Shown one piece after another: positions 8,976-22,074 of a DNA stretch of 64,000 nt; position 1 is the stretch's first letter, and every line of letters starts with the position of its first letter. The position numbers and the translations under genes are program-made. The stretch is from Sulfurospirillum oryzae (GTDB taxonomy: Bacteria; Campylobacterota; Campylobacteria; Campylobacterales; Sulfurospirillaceae): assembly GCF_025770725.1 (NCBI RefSeq), contig NZ_JANZKZ010000001.1, positions 806,001 through 870,000 on the forward strand. The letters run 5' to 3'. A model generated the notes under the pieces. It did no database searches, had not been told where the DNA came from, and saw only the letters and a program-made list of their open reading frames with translations.

Positions 8976-9720
8976 ACCGATGCTCTGTGCTTTACAATTT
9001 CCCTATGAAGGGCGATGCTTTGAGGAGAATTTTGCAACCTTGCAAGCTTTGCTTGAGCAAACACCTCCAAATAGCATTGTTTTAGCACCAGAGCTCTGTT
9101 TAAGCGCTTACAGTTACGATAAAATGGAAGAGGCCGCAGAATTTTCTTCCATGATACTCCCCGACCTTGCAAAACTTTCTACATGTAAAACATTTGGGCT
9201 TACTTTAATCGAAAAAACAGATACAGGATATGTGAATAACTTCAAACTTTTTCATCATGGTGAACTTATCTATACACGTGCCAAATCAAAACTGTTCACT
9301 TTAGGCGAAGAAGAAAACTACTTTAGCTCAGGAAATACGGAAGAAATCAGTATCATTGATGTTGATGGAATAAAAATTGCTGTACTTATCTGCTTTGAAC
9401 TTCGCTTTCCAAGCCTTTGGGAGCAAATCAAAGGAGCCGATCTGATTTTAGTACCTGCATACTGGGGCAAACTTCGCAAAAAACACTTTGAAGTGCTTAC
9501 GACGGCATTGGCAATCGCCAATCAAGCGTATGTACTGTGTGCGAATGGCGCCGATGAAAGTATGGCTAAAGGTAGTGCGATTATTTCTCCTTTTGGTGAC
9601 GTTACCATCGATGACAGTAGCAGACTTATAATGCACGCTTTTGATCTTCATGAGATCAAAAAAATGCGACGATATCTTGACATAGGATTAAACCATAATG
9701 CCGCAAACGGCTCACTTTAA
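8965..9720 (+). CDS. Carbon-nitrogen hydrolase (nitrilase superfamily)
   Basis: Amidase-type hydrolase. The Glu-Lys-Cys triad is visible: Glu in [10 protein letters not shown], Lys in [11 protein letters not shown] and Cys in [14 protein letters not shown] 8965 overlaps nrdB by 11 nt; a second ATG at 8980 is also possible. About 251 residues, normal for a single-domain member, with no signal peptide, so cytoplasmic. The substrate is not evident; relatives include omega-amidases and deaminated-glutathione amidases. It overlaps pcm by 23 nt, so nrdB, this gene and pcm form one transcription unit; a damage-repair role alongside Pcm is plausible but inferred. Confidence 0.85.
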   Translation: MTSKPMLCALQFPYEGRCFEENFATLQALLEQTPPNSIVLAPELCLSAYSYDKMEEAAEFSSMILPDLAKLSTCKTFGLTLIEKTDTGYVNNFKLFHHGELIYTRAKSKLFTLGEEENYFSSGNTEEISIIDVDGIKIAVLICFELRFPSLWEQIKGADLILVPAYWGKLRKKHFEVLTTALAIANQAYVLCANGADESMAKGSAIISPFGDVTIDDSSRLIMHAFDLHEIKKMRRYLDIGLNHNAANGSL

Positions 9721-10353
9721 CACCAAAATACGTTTCCAAAAACATAAAAAAATGGCAGATGAAATTGCCAAAATATGTCCTATTAGTCCCAATGTCTATG
9801 ATGCTTTTTGCCAGAGTGAGCGTGAGCTCTTTGTGCCACAAGGCATGAGTATGCATGCTTATAAACTCGATGCTCTCCCACTTGTTGCCAACCAATGGAT
9901 CAGCTCACCGTTAACCGTAGCCAAAATGACCGAAGCGCTTACATGTAAAGGTGCGGACAGTGTTTTAGAGATCGGTTGTGGAAGTGGTTACCAAGCGCTT
10001 ATTTTAAGTAAAATTATCCGCAGAGTCTTTACTATTGAACGCATTGAACGCCTTCTGAAAGAAGCACGTGAGCGCTTTAAAACGTTAGGCATTACCAACA
10101 TACACACGCGCTTTGACGATGGTCAAAATGGCTGGAGAGAGTTTGCTCCCTATGATCGCATCCTTTTTTCAGCTTCAACGCCGGAAGTGCCTCAAAAACT
10201 CTTTGAACAGTTAAAAGTAGGGGGAATTTTGGTAGCACCCATTGAAAAGGGCGATAAACAGATTATTACCCGTTTTATTAAAACAGAAGAGGGGATACGC
10301 AAAGAGACAATCGGTGATTGCCTCTTTGTACCTGTTAAAGACGGAAGAGAGTT

Positions 10354-10357
<4 letters not shown>
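9698..10357 (+). CDS. pcm: Protein-L-isoaspartate O-methyltransferase
   Basis: Methylates isoaspartyl residues in aged proteins so they can revert to aspartate. The SAM-binding glycine motif VLEIGCGSGYQ lies near residue 88, preceded by the family segment QWISSPLTVAKMTEAL (usually ISqPy-vA-Mt). FVPVKDG near the C-terminus is also typical. 219 residues, normal length. The start lies within the preceding hydrolase gene (23-nt overlap) and the 3' end overlaps the convergent recJ by 4 nt. TTACATGTAA at 9939 is read as Thr-Cys. Confidence 0.9.
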
Positions 10358-13582
<3,225 letters not shown>

Positions 13583-13669
13583 TCATTATTATTTAATGCC
13601 TTGATTATATCAAACGTAAGCTAATAAAGGGTTTATCTTATCTGTTTTAACGCAGTCAAAAAAGGGGAG

Positions 13670-13700
13670 AAAGCCTCATAAAAAACGCTTATGAGGCTTT
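13670..13700 (-). terminator. Intrinsic terminator after galU
   Basis: Perfect 12-bp arms AAAGCCTCATAA / TTATGAGGCTTT with a 7-nt loop. Read on the minus strand, galU ends at 13711, TTACATGTAA (13708-13699) follows directly, then the hairpin, then a CTCCCCTTTTTT tail. The palindrome overlaps the first base pairs of the hairpin. Confidence 0.8.
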
Positions 13701-13710
13701 ACATGTAAAA

Positions 13711-14580
13711 CTATTTTACTTTATCGTGGAAGTAATTGGTTGCTTCAACAAAGCCCTCAATAGAGCCACAGTCAAAACGTCTTCCGGTAAATTTATACGC
13801 AATAACTTTACCTTGGCGCGCGAGTTCTAAAAGCGCATCGGTAATCTGAATTTCACCACCTTTGCCAGGTTTTGTATTTTCAATCACTTCAAAAATCTCA
13901 GGCGTTAAAATATAACGACCGATGATGGCTAAATTGGTTGGCGCATCTTTTGGATCTGGTTTTTCAACCATGTTTGAAACACGAAGAACTGACTCATTGC
14001 CATCAACAATTTTGCCATCAATGACACCATATTTGTTTGTATCTTCTTTAGGAACTTCTTCAATGGCAACAACACAACAGCGGTATTTTTCATACACTTC
14101 GACCATCTGTTTAAGTACGGGATCGTCATCGTTATTGTCACATAAGTCATCTGCCAAAATAACGGCAAATGGTTCATCACCAATCAATGTTTTACCGGTA
14201 AGAATCGCATGTCCCAAGCCCTTCATCTCAACTTGTCTGGTATAACTAAAAGTACAATTATCGATAAGATTACGAATTTCTGTAAGGTAACTCTCTTTTG
14301 AAGTTCCTTTGATTTGGTGCTCTAGCTCATAACTGACATCGAAGTGATCCTCAATGGCACGTTTACCGCGACCTGTGACGATTGCCATCGTATCAATACC
14401 AGCACTTACGGCTTCTTCAACACCATATTGGATCAATGGTTTAGTAAGAACAGGTAACATCTCTTTAGGCATCGCTTTGGTTGCTGGTAAAAATCTTGTA
14501 CCGTACCCAGCCGCAGGGAAAAGACATTTTTTAACAGATTTTAGACTATTGATTTTGCTATATTTTGAGATACTTGACAA
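13711..14580 (-). CDS. galU: UTP--glucose-1-phosphate uridylyltransferase
   Basis: Makes UDP-glucose from glucose-1-phosphate and UTP for envelope polysaccharide synthesis. The nucleotidyltransferase signature FPAAGYGTRFLPATKAMPKE is at residues ~21-40. MVEKP and GEIQITDAL segments follow. 289 residues. The start is a TTG at 14580 with AGGAG 7 nt upstream; the ~16 residues before KKCLFPAAG make it slightly longer than average. It is monocistronic: pyrG begins ~100 bp beyond its terminator. Confidence 0.93.
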   Translation of the reverse strand: MSSISKYSKINSLKSVKKCLFPAAGYGTRFLPATKAMPKEMLPVLTKPLIQYGVEEAVSAGIDTMAIVTGRGKRAIEDHFDVSYELEHQIKGTSKESYLTEIRNLIDNCTFSYTRQVEMKGLGHAILTGKTLIGDEPFAVILADDLCDNNDDDPVLKQMVEVYEKYRCCVVAIEEVPKEDTNKYGVIDGKIVDGNESVLRVSNMVEKPDPKDAPTNLAIIGRYILTPEIFEVIENTKPGKGGEIQITDALLELARQGKVIAYKFTGRRFDCGSIEGFVEATNYFHDKVK

Positions 14581-14759
14581 TGTATCGCTCCTGAAAATTT
14601 TAAATGTGAAATTTTATCTTAATTTTGCTCTTTTTTCTATGAGTAACAAATTTAAACATCTCACATTCTTTTTTTTCAACCATCTTTTTTTTTCATATAA
14701 TTGTCATCTAAATGTGCTACCCTAATACTTTTATCTTAAAATTATATTTGAGGGATACG

Positions 14760-16436
14760 ATGCTTCAACGTCATTTTTTAAAAATTAGTGCCTTTTTTGT
14801 TATTTTAGGAGCAGGTCTTTTTGTATCCTCACTGTTTATCCCACAGCCTTTTGTCATTGGACTGGCAACTATTATACTTTTGGTAGTATTGTTATTTAGC
14901 GTGTATCAAACGATCATTCGCCCACTTGCAAACGCTTTGGAACTTTTAGCGACTTTTGACGCTAGAGATAAAACGATTCGAGAAGCACACCAAAAAGAGT
15001 TTTTACATGTAACGGAAAAGAATAGCTTATTGCAAGCACTTTTTCCAAAAATTTATCGCCTTGTCACACTCTTAACCTATTTGAGCGAAAATTACTCACA
15101 AAGTGCTGGTAAAAATTCTATTGCCACAGCACAACTCATGTATTCGATTGATATGATGTCAAAAAAACTGGAAGAAAAAGCTGCTTCAATTTCAGACATC
15201 TCCGCTTCAGCACAAAATATTTTTGATCATGTCAACCGTGTTAGTTCCAATTCGCAAGAGGCTTCTTCCTTTGCAAAACTTTCCATGAGTGAGAGCCGTA
15301 AAAGTATCAATGAACTCAATGAAATTATTCAGAGAATGAACACGATTAACATCCAAACAGCCGATGCGTCTTCCAAAGTCAATGAGCTGAAAGAAAAATC
15401 TATCACCATCCAAAACGTTACGACCGTCATTGATGATATTGCTGATCAAACCAATCTTTTAGCCTTGAATGCCGCGATTGAAGCAGCACGTGCTGGAGAA
15501 CATGGACGTGGGTTTGCCGTTGTTGCAGATGAGGTTAGAAATTTAGCTGAACGAACCTCCAAATCAACAGGTGAAGTCAACATCGTCATTAAGCAGATTC
15601 AACAAGATACAACCGATGTTTTTTCCAGTATTGAGTCATTAAGAGAAGAAGTTGATCACGCCACTCAAAAAGTACAACATGTCGGAGAGGAGATTAAACT
15701 CTTTATCGCCAATGCTGAAAAAATCGAACAGCAAATTGCCAATATTGCTCAAAGTTCTGACTATAACAGTGAACAGCTCCTCAGTATCAAAGAAGCCATC
15801 TCAAAAATTAGTGACCAACTTGAATCGGGCACAAAAGAGATGAAGTCTATTTCGGGACAAACACAAGCGATTATTTCTGGAGCTGAGGAAGCACATGAAA
15901 ATCTCAGCGCTTTTGCGATGGATGAGTATCATGAAAAAATGTACCAAATGTGCTTGCACGCAAAAAAACAAGTAGAGCAAGTTTTTGAGATGGCTATTCA
16001 AAGTGGAAAACTCAGTGTTGAAGATATTTTCGACACAAACTTTAAACCTATCCCAAATACCAACCCTCAAAAATTCACCAATCGATACGATCATTTTACG
16101 GATCAAGCGTTTCCTGAGATTATTGATTCTATTTTAAAAGAAAATGCACAAACACTTTATTATTCAATCGCCATGGATAAAGCGGGTTACATTTCAACGC
16201 ACAACTACAATGCTCGCGCACCGCTCACGGGTGACTACCAAAAAGATCTTTTTGGTAACCGTAGCAAACGCATCTTTACGGATACGGGAGTAAGAGGTGC
16301 AAACCACGAAAAACGCGTTCTACTTCAAACCTACCGCAGGGAAAATGGCGACATTATGCACGACATCTCCATTCCTATTTATGTAAAAGGTCGTCATTGG
16401 GGCGGATTTAGAATAGGGTATAAACCTAAAAATTGA
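14760..16436 (+). CDS. Membrane-bound methyl-accepting chemotaxis protein
   Basis: Chemoreceptor that signals through CheA/CheW to the flagellar motor. Two hydrophobic segments lie at residues ~9-27 and ~31-50, with no sizeable periplasmic loop. Helical signalling domain follows, with the hairpin tip [32 protein letters not shown] (split: [18 protein letters not shown] then [14 protein letters not shown], ~225-260). After it comes a C-terminal cytoplasmic sensor-like domain (~400-558) ending [14 protein letters not shown], a domain typical of some delta/epsilon receptors. GAGGGA is 4 nt before ATG 14760; the frame opens earlier at 14712 but lacks a ribosome site there. Ligand unknown. One palindrome copy (15003). 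Confidence 0.9.
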   Translation: MLQRHFLKISAFFVILGAGLFVSSLFIPQPFVIGLATIILLVVLLFSVYQTIIRPLANALELLATFDARDKTIREAHQKEFLHVTEKNSLLQALFPKIYRLVTLLTYLSENYSQSAGKNSIATAQLMYSIDMMSKKLEEKAASISDISASAQNIFDHVNRVSSNSQEASSFAKLSMSESRKSINELNEIIQRMNTINIQTADASSKVNELKEKSITIQNVTTVIDDIADQTNLLALNAAIEAARAGEHGRGFAVVADEVRNLAERTSKSTGEVNIVIKQIQQDTTDVFSSIESLREEVDHATQKVQHVGEEIKLFIANAEKIEQQIANIAQSSDYNSEQLLSIKEAISKISDQLESGTKEMKSISGQTQAIISGAEEAHENLSAFAMDEYHEKMYQMCLHAKKQVEQVFEMAIQSGKLSVEDIFDTNFKPIPNTNPQKFTNRYDHFTDQAFPEIIDSILKENAQTLYYSIAMDKAGYISTHNYNARAPLTGDYQKDLFGNRSKRIFTDTGVRGANHEKRVLLQTYRRENGDIMHDISIPIYVKGRHWGGFRIGYKPKN

Positions 16437-16445
16437 TCACCTTCT

Positions 16446-16475
16446 ACAAGAAGGGTAACAAAAGACTCTTCTTGT
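16446..16475 (+). terminator. Probable terminator after the chemoreceptor
   Basis: 8-bp arms ACAAGAAG / CTTCTTGT with a 14-nt loop, followed by CACTTTTA. It begins 10 nt after the stop codon. Confidence 0.6.
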
Positions 16476-16626
16476 CACTTTTACACATTTCTGCTTAAAA
16501 AACCCTCATTTTACTTAAATTTAACTTATTTTATATATTTAATACTATTATTTTCATTAAATTTAAAGTGTAAAAAAGTTACCAAAAAGAAGTTAATAAA
16601 AATAATTTTATATGTTTTATTGTATT

Positions 16627-16648
16627 TTAAGTTTTAAGTGCATATAAT
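16627..16648 (+). promoter_or_regulatory. Strong sigma-70 type promoter for the 34-aa peptide gene
   Basis: TTTTAAGTG followed by CATATAAT matches the Campylobacterota promoter layout of a T-rich and TAAGTG-like -16 region with TATAAT at 16643-16648. It is 29 bp before the start codon of the small gene, and is the clearest promoter in this 426-bp stretch between large genes. Confidence 0.75.
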
Positions 16649-16676
16649 TCCGAAAATCTAAAAAGGAGCCGTCAAG

Positions 16677-16781
16677 ATGAAAAAGTTAAATGTAGTAAAA
16701 GCTGGAATAGCTATGACGCTTATCAATGCTGTTTTATTTGCTGTGGGCTTTGTATACTTAGCACAAACACAATCGTTGTAA
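16677..16781 (+). CDS. Small single-span membrane protein (34 aa)
   Basis: ATG 16677 has AAGGAG at 16662-16667. The product MKKLNVVKAGIAMTLINAVL... has one hydrophobic stretch (residues ~9-28) between a basic N-terminus and a short polar tail ending QTQSL, so it should sit as a single helix in the inner membrane, with the N-terminus inside. A good promoter upstream and a hairpin downstream mark it as a free-standing gene. I do not recognise the family. Peptides of this size are often accessory subunits of respiratory oxidases, but no oxidase gene is nearby, so the partner is unknown. Confidence 0.75.
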   Translation: MKKLNVVKAGIAMTLINAVLFAVGFVYLAQTQSL

Positions 16782-16810
16782 TAATAGATAATAACCGAAA
16801 AGTATTCAGA

Positions 16811-16851
16811 AAGAGTGTAATTTTAGGATAGCATTCTAAAGTCACACTCTT
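16811..16851. terminator. Terminator after the 34-aa peptide gene
   Basis: Arms AAGAGTGT / ACACTCTT, with inner pairing of TTTTAGGA against TTCTAAA, then CTTTTAAAT. It lies between the peptide gene and the convergent Cys-rich protein gene and could serve both strands. Confidence 0.65.
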
Positions 16852-16862
16852 CTTTTAAATAG

Positions 16863-17069
16863 TTATTCTTCTATATTCTCTTCGCCGAGCATCTCGCGCA
16901 TTTTGCGCTCCATTCGTTTTTCAAATGCTTCATTTGAAGGTGAATCTTCACAAGAAAATTTAGCTTTCCCGTAAAGTACACATCCTTTATCACCCGGATC
17001 ACACTCTTTTTTAATGATGTCGCAAGTCCCTTCTACATCATGAGGGCAAGTCCAACCACCTTTATTCAT
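16863..17069 (-). CDS. Conserved-type small cysteine-rich protein
   Basis: 68 residues with six cysteines in the first 40 (CPHDVEGTC, KKEC, GCVLYG, FSC), then a charged helical tail (EAFEKRMERKMREML). The cysteine spacing suggests metal or Fe-S binding, or disulphides; no signal peptide, so cytoplasmic. AAGGAT is 5 nt before the ATG. It starts 8 nt after marC and is read in the same direction, so it is the last gene of an ilvD-marC-small operon. Function unknown. Confidence 0.75.
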   Translation of the reverse strand: MNKGGWTCPHDVEGTCDIIKKECDPGDKGCVLYGKAKFSCEDSPSNEAFEKRMERKMREMLGEENIEE

Positions 17070-17077
17070 ATAAATCC

Positions 17078-17716
17078 TTACATGTAATGTTTAACAAGCG
17101 TGCTAATACCACCTACAACAAACTGTACGGCAATAGCACCAACAATTAAACCCATCAAACGACTCACAATCTTTTGCCCCGTAATCCCTAAATAGTGTCG
17201 AATGTAAATACTGTTTTTAAAAGAGAGGTAAACACTTAATGCCACAATCAAATAAGCGATAATGAGTGCAGCAACAGAGATAATACCTTCACTATGTCCT
17301 CGCAAAATAATAATCGTAGCAAAAATACCTGGTCCAAAAGTGATGGGAATACCCAAAGGAATCACCGAAAACTCATCATTTTTGATCGCTTCTTCGCGTT
17401 CTTCTTCTGTTTGGTTTTTGGATTCCATAGAACCTTGCACCATTTTGATTGCCGTTAACAACAGTACGATTCCACCCATTACTTTAAGCGAATCAATCTC
17501 GATGCCAAAAAGATTGAGCAAAAAATTACCCGTCAATAAAACAACAAAGAAAGCCACAATGATTGTCATCGTAGCCTTCCAAGCAATTTGATTAATATGT
17601 TCTTTCGTTGTACTCTGAGGCAGAAGTGAGAGCATAATAGCACTCACTCCTAAAGGATCGACAATCGCCATCATCGTGATAGTATGTTGTAGTAAAAGAT
17701 TTAGAAATTCAACCAT
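17078..17716 (-). CDS. MarC family integral membrane protein
   Basis: 212 residues with about six hydrophobic spans and the MarC/UPF0056 layout: IVDPLGVSAIML near the N-terminus and PLGIPITFGPG in the middle. The family's function is unsettled; the old link to multidrug resistance is not supported. The ATG overlaps the ilvD stop by one base (TAATG). Its last codons, TAC ATG TAA, are the window-wide palindrome (17078-17087), so the protein ends Tyr-Met and the palindrome supplies the stop. Confidence 0.9.
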   Translation of the reverse strand: MVEFLNLLLQHTITMMAIVDPLGVSAIMLSLLPQSTTKEHINQIAWKATMTIIVAFFVVLLTGNFLLNLFGIEIDSLKVMGGIVLLLTAIKMVQGSMESKNQTEEEREEAIKNDEFSVIPLGIPITFGPGIFATIIILRGHSEGIISVAALIIAYLIVALSVYLSFKNSIYIRHYLGITGQKIVSRLMGLIVGAIAVQFVVGGISTLVKHYM

Positions 17717-19395
17717 TATGCATCAGTCTTTAAAACAGCGCCGCTGCTTGCGTTCGTAACGAGTTGGCGGTATTGCTTCAACCAGCTTCCTTGAATGGTT
17801 TTCACTTTTGGTTTGAATGCAGCTTTACGACGTGCCAATTCTGATTCATCAATCAACGCTTCAATGGTATAAGCATCGACATCGATCTGTATGGTGTCAC
17901 CATCATGCAAAAGACCGATTAACCCACCCTCAGCTGCTTCTGGACTTACGTGACCAATACTAAGACCTCTGGTTGCGCCAGAGAAACGTCCATCCGTAAT
18001 AAGCGCAACATCAGCACCAAGCCCCATACCCATAATTAAACTCGTAGGAGAGAGCATCTCTTGCATACCTGGACCTCCGCGCGGTCCTTCGTAGCGAATG
18101 ACAACAACATCACCTTTTTTCACTTTTCCACCCACAATACCCGCAAGCGCTTCTTGTTGAGAATCAAAACAGACCGCTTTACCGATAAATTGACGACCAC
18201 CTACAATGCCTGCTGTTTTGATAACGCAGCCCTCAAGTGCCAAGTTACCAAATAAAATAGCCAACCCGCCCACTTTTGAATAAGGATTTTCAAGTGTATG
18301 AATGATAGCGGTATCTTTGATCTCAGCGTTTGCGATGCGCTCACCAACACTCTCGCCCGTAACGGTTAGATTATCTAAGTGTAAAATCCCATTATCACGT
18401 CTGCTTACTTCTTTCATCACTGCACTCACGCCACCCGCACGGTTGATGTCTTCCATGTGAACGGTTGAAAGCGAAGGAGCAATTTTAGCGATATGCGAAA
18501 CATTTTTGCTGATCTCATTAATGTCTTTGATCGCAAAGTTAACGCCCGCTTCTTTAGCAATCGCTAACATGTGAAGAACAGTGTTTGAACTTCCACCCAT
18601 TGCCATGTCGACGGCAAAAGCATTGCGTACGGCTTTTTCATTAAGAATATTACGGATTTTAAAGCGATCGTCAATGGCGATCTCGCAGATACGTTTTGCT
18701 GCAGCTCGCAAAAGTACTTCACGCTCAGGGGTTAGGGCTGGAATGGTGCCATTACCTGGAAGAGCAATGCCCATCGCTTCCATAAGGGTATTCATACTAT
18801 TGGCAGTAAACATTCCCGAACAAGAACCTCCGCTTGGACAAGCATTGCATTCAATGTCTTTAAGCTCTGCTTCGTTAATGTCACCCTTTTCAAATTTTCC
18901 AACCGCTTCAAAAGCCGTCGTTAAGTCAATCGGTGTTCCCTCTTTGGTATAACCTTTTTTCATTGGTCCACCGCTGACAAAAACCGTCGGAACATTGACA
19001 CGAAGCGCACCCATAATCATACCTGGAACGATTTTATCGCAGTTAGGTATACAAATCATCGCATCAAGCATGTGTGCGTTCATCATCGTCTCAATCGAAT
19101 TGGCTATAAGCTCACGACTTGGAAGCGAATAAAGCATACCATCATGCCCCATCGCAATACCATCATCAACACCTATCGTATTGAACTCAAATGGCACACA
19201 GCCGTTCTTGCGAATCTCATCTTTGATGATAACAGCATACTCATGCAAGAAGAAGTGACCAGGAATAATATCGATATAAGAGTTGGCTACTCCAATAAAT
19301 GGTTTATTAAAATCTTCATCTTTTAAACCTGTTGCTCTAAACAAACTTCGATGTGGCGCTCTGTTGTACCCTTTTTTGACTTGATCACTACGCAT
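17716..19395 (-). CDS. ilvD: Dihydroxy-acid dehydratase
   Basis: Fe-S dehydratase of valine, leucine and isoleucine synthesis, forming 2-keto acids from dihydroxy acids. Cluster-ligand cysteines are in NCDKIVPGM (~122) and [16 protein letters not shown] (~195). 559 residues, full length. ATG 19395 has AAGGA 7 nt upstream; the in-frame TTG at 19398 is rejected. It is followed by the overlapping marC. The leucine-branch genes leuC/leuD are elsewhere in this window (43-45 kb). Confidence 0.96.
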   Translation of the reverse strand: MRSDQVKKGYNRAPHRSLFRATGLKDEDFNKPFIGVANSYIDIIPGHFFLHEYAVIIKDEIRKNGCVPFEFNTIGVDDGIAMGHDGMLYSLPSRELIANSIETMMNAHMLDAMICIPNCDKIVPGMIMGALRVNVPTVFVSGGPMKKGYTKEGTPIDLTTAFEAVGKFEKGDINEAELKDIECNACPSGGSCSGMFTANSMNTLMEAMGIALPGNGTIPALTPEREVLLRAAAKRICEIAIDDRFKIRNILNEKAVRNAFAVDMAMGGSSNTVLHMLAIAKEAGVNFAIKDINEISKNVSHIAKIAPSLSTVHMEDINRAGGVSAVMKEVSRRDNGILHLDNLTVTGESVGERIANAEIKDTAIIHTLENPYSKVGGLAILFGNLALEGCVIKTAGIVGGRQFIGKAVCFDSQQEALAGIVGGKVKKGDVVVIRYEGPRGGPGMQEMLSPTSLIMGMGLGADVALITDGRFSGATRGLSIGHVSPEAAEGGLIGLLHDGDTIQIDVDAYTIEALIDESELARRKAAFKPKVKTIQGSWLKQYRQLVTNASSGAVLKTDA

Positions 19396-19523
19396 CAATT
19401 ATTCCTTAAAAATTTTTTTAATTATAGCAAAACCACTCTAAAAAAGCTTACATGTAAAGAAATTTGCACGAATGACTTTACATTTGAAAAAAAAACTGCT
19501 ATACTCTCATCTCTTTTTTAGAC

Positions 19524-19598
19524 GCGGGAATAGCTCAGTGGTAGAGCACAACCTTGCCAAGGTTGGGGTCGCGAGTTCGAACCTCGTTTCCCGCTCCA
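19524..19598 (+). tRNA. tRNA-Gly (GCC)
   Basis: Acceptor stem GCGGGAA / TTCCCGC, T-loop GTTCGAA, anticodon GCC in the TTGCCAA loop, CCA encoded at 19596-19598. First gene of a four-tRNA cluster; a TATACT -10 element lies at 19500-19505. Confidence 0.97.
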
Positions 19599-19627
19599 TT
19601 TAGTTTTGTTTAGAGAAGAAATGCGTT

Positions 19628-19715
19628 GCCCGGATGGCGAAATTGGTAGACGCAAGGGACTTAAAATCCCTCGGGAGTTTTTCCTGTGCCGGTTCAAATC
19701 CGGCTCCGGGCACCA
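19628..19715 (+). tRNA. tRNA-Leu (TAA)
   Basis: Type II tRNA with a long variable arm. Acceptor GCCCGGA / TCCGGGC, anticodon TAA in CTTAAAA, CCA encoded at 19713-19715. Confidence 0.97.
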
Positions 19716-19731
19716 CCTGATAAGATTTGGT

Positions 19732-19805
19732 GGCGATATAGCCAAGCGGTAAGGCATGGGCCTGCAAAGCCTTGATCCCCGGTTCAAATCCGGGTGTCGC
19801 CTCCA
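19732..19805 (+). tRNA. tRNA-Cys (GCA)
   Basis: Acceptor GGCGATA / TGTCGCC with one G-T pair, anticodon GCA in CTGCAAA, T-loop GTTCAAATC, CCA encoded at 19803-19805. Confidence 0.97.
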
Positions 19806-19839
19806 CCTTTATAATTATTATCATTTATAAAACTTCTGT

Positions 19840-19927
19840 CGGGAGATGGCAGAGCGGCTTAATGCGGCGGTCTTGAAAACCGTTGAGGGTAATACCTCCG
19901 GGGGTTCAAATCCCTCTCTCCCGGCCA
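19840..19927 (+). tRNA. tRNA-Ser (TGA)
   Basis: Type II tRNA. Acceptor CGGGAGA / TCTCCCG (starting at C 19840), anticodon TGA in CTTGAAA, long variable arm, discriminator G, CCA encoded at 19925-19927. Confidence 0.96.
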
Positions 19928-19964
19928 CTTCATACTAAAATCCTAAAATACCAACTTTATTGAA

Positions 19965-20001
19965 CTACTTTTTTTAAAGTAGCTAACGAGTAGCTACTTT
20001 A
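19965..20001. terminator. Inverted-repeat cluster between tRNA-Ser and the formate dehydrogenase gene
   Basis: Two mutually exclusive stems can form: CTACTTT / AAAGTAG, and AAAGTAGCTA / TAGCTACTTT. It probably ends transcription of the tRNA cluster and/or the convergent dehydrogenase gene. No clean T-tract follows on either strand, so the assignment is tentative. Confidence 0.45.
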
Positions 20002-20008
20002 ATTTAAC

Positions 20009-22072
20009 TCAAACGTTTACAATTTCCACTTTTATCGACTTAAATGCCGCTGTTAAAATCAACTCATCACATCTATCGCCAAAAAGATTGTTGATTTTTG
20101 ATTTGGCGTGGTGAAAGGTGCAAAACAGTGTTTTGGGTTGGACTTTGTCGGTAAATTTAACCGTTAGTGGAGCACTTTGTCCAAATTCTGTTTTTAATAT
20201 CACTTTTTCACTGGTAAAATCTGCCGCATCGTCTTCGTGTACCAGTAAAATTGTTTCATCATAACGCTTATTGAGCCTCTCACTGCGACTGGTTTGCGAA
20301 GCATTGTTATACTGCGCCAGTGTTCGCCCCGTGGTAAGATGGTAGCCTGTGAGTCTTTTTTCATGGATTTCTTGCACCATGCCACGAAACTCATACTGGT
20401 GGTAATGAAACTCACCGTAGCCATCTTCGGTTCGAAAGTCGAGTTGATGTAAAATCGGTGTATCTTCGGTGTGTACAGGCCATTGAAGCCCGCGAACGCG
20501 GTGGCGTTCGAGTCTGTTGTAACTTGCACCCGAAAAACGTCTGTATGCCACTTCTCGCACTTCATCCCAAATCTGTTTAGAATCTTCATAGGCGTAATGT
20601 CCGCCCATTTTATTTTCAAGGTGTTGAATCACTTCCCAGTCATCGGGTAGATCAGACTTCACAAGCGGTTGCGAGAGGTGAAGACGGCGCATCGCGTTGA
20701 CATAAACACCTGTTTTTTCATAAGCAGATTTCACACCGATGACAATGTCCGCCCGATTGGCGATTTCGGTCATAAAAAGCTCTTGAACCATAATAAATTC
20801 GACGTTATCGAGTGCACGGTTCACTTTGTTACTGTTGGGGTGAACATGCGTGAGATCTTCACCCATATTGATCACCGCTTTAATGCGACCCTCTAACATC
20901 TCATTGACAAGTTCAGGCGTCATCAGTCCTATCTCTTTGGGTGTTTGATAATCGGGGTCGTAGTAAGGAAGCATACCCATATCGCAAGCGCCTTGGACGT
21001 TGTTTTGCCCACGAAGTGGCATCAGTCCTGCACCTTGCTTACCGATGTTTCCTGTCATAAGGGCTAAATGCGTTATCGCCATTACCGCATACGAGCCATC
21101 AATGTGTTCGGTAATGCCAAGACCCCAGAAAATCATCGACTTTTTGAGTGCGTATTCTCGCGCCACTTTTGGGATGAGTTTACTTAAACTTTCATAGCCT
21201 TCAATCTGCTCAAAATACTTTGGATTTGCATACGGGTCATTTAAAATTTTCTCTTTAAACGCTTCAAACCCTTTGGTGCGATCGGCTAGAAAATGCTCAT
21301 TGTAAAGCTCTTCGGTAATGATGACATACGCCATCATATTTAAAACAAGCAGATTCGCTTCATGCGGAATGATGCCTTTGTATTTGGCAAAACGGTGTAG
21401 CGTGATTTCTCGCACATCAAAAACGGCTAAATTGTCATGCTTTCCCGCCACATCCACAATGCGGTTGGAGATAATCGGGTGCGCTTCTGTGGTATTGGAG
21501 CCAAAAACAATCATAAATTCGGCATTGTAGATGTCATTGTAAGGATTGGTCGCAGCACCCTCGCCGATGGTCGTACGCATGCCTTTAAGGCTTGGGGAGT
21601 GACAGATGCGCGCGCAGTTATCGACATGCGGAGAATTGAGGGTATTGCGGGTGAATTTTTGCAGCAGGTACGAACTCTCGCACGATGTCCTTGCCCCTCC
21701 GATGGAGCAGACACTTGTGCGTCCGTACTTTGCTTGGATCTCTTGAAGTTTCATCGCCGCTGCAGTGGTGGCAGCATCGAGCGTTGTCTCAACCCACGTC
21801 TCATCCAACTCTTTTACATGTAAAGATATTGCCTCAAAAATTGCGGGGTTTTTTGCTAAAAAGCTTTTGCGAATGCGTGGGATTCTAAGACGATCGGGAG
21901 CATTCACAAACTCAAAACCGTATTTGCCTTTGACGCAAAGATTTCCCTCTGAGACCACACCTTCAGGATGAGCGAAAATGCTTTGAATTTTATTGTCTTT
22001 GACATTGGCGGCAATGTCACACCCAACGCCACAGTACGTACAAACGCTGTCGATTACTTCAACATGTTCCAT
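20009..22072 (-). CDS. Formate dehydrogenase-type molybdopterin oxidoreductase (Cys form)
   Basis: Molybdenum or tungsten bis-MGD enzyme of the FdhF group, predicted to oxidise formate to CO2. The N-terminal 4Fe-4S site is Cys11, 14, 18 and 46 (VCTYCGVGC, NLCVKG). The active-site loop is NCARICHSPS: Cys157 stands where E. coli FdhF has selenocysteine. C-terminal MopB-type domain ~570-687 (LTGYHLTTGRTLAQYNN). No Tat signal, so cytoplasmic. Neither an Fe-S beta subunit nor a membrane subunit is adjacent; the only partner is a 94-residue protein 2 nt upstream. Substrate is inferred from family resemblance; the electron acceptor is unknown. It carries palindrome copy 21814. Confidence 0.85.
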   Translation of the reverse strand: MEHVEVIDSVCTYCGVGCDIAANVKDNKIQSIFAHPEGVVSEGNLCVKGKYGFEFVNAPDRLRIPRIRKSFLAKNPAIFEAISLHVKELDETWVETTLDAATTAAAMKLQEIQAKYGRTSVCSIGGARTSCESSYLLQKFTRNTLNSPHVDNCARICHSPSLKGMRTTIGEGAATNPYNDIYNAEFMIVFGSNTTEAHPIISNRIVDVAGKHDNLAVFDVREITLHRFAKYKGIIPHEANLLVLNMMAYVIITEELYNEHFLADRTKGFEAFKEKILNDPYANPKYFEQIEGYESLSKLIPKVAREYALKKSMIFWGLGITEHIDGSYAVMAITHLALMTGNIGKQGAGLMPLRGQNNVQGACDMGMLPYYDPDYQTPKEIGLMTPELVNEMLEGRIKAVINMGEDLTHVHPNSNKVNRALDNVEFIMVQELFMTEIANRADIVIGVKSAYEKTGVYVNAMRRLHLSQPLVKSDLPDDWEVIQHLENKMGGHYAYEDSKQIWDEVREVAYRRFSGASYNRLERHRVRGLQWPVHTEDTPILHQLDFRTEDGYGEFHYHQYEFRGMVQEIHEKRLTGYHLTTGRTLAQYNNASQTSRSERLNKRYDETILLVHEDDAADFTSEKVILKTEFGQSAPLTVKFTDKVQPKTLFCTFHHAKSKINNLFGDRCDELILTAAFKSIKVEIVNV

Positions 22073-22074
22073 GT

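Noticed and set aside
9656-9895. Minus-strand ORF opposite the hydrolase/pcm junction
   Set aside because: Antisense shadow of two well-supported genes, with no ribosome site or family features.
14712-14759. Chemoreceptor start at 14712
   Set aside because: No ribosome site there; GAGGGA precedes ATG 14760 and the first membrane helix begins just after it.
19518-19824. Minus-strand ORFs over the tRNA cluster
   Set aside because: They are reverse complements of tRNA genes, a common false-positive protein prediction.
21590-21620. Selenocysteine codon in the formate dehydrogenase
   Set aside because: The active-site codon encodes Cys (NCARICHSPS); no in-frame TGA and no hairpin need be invoked.
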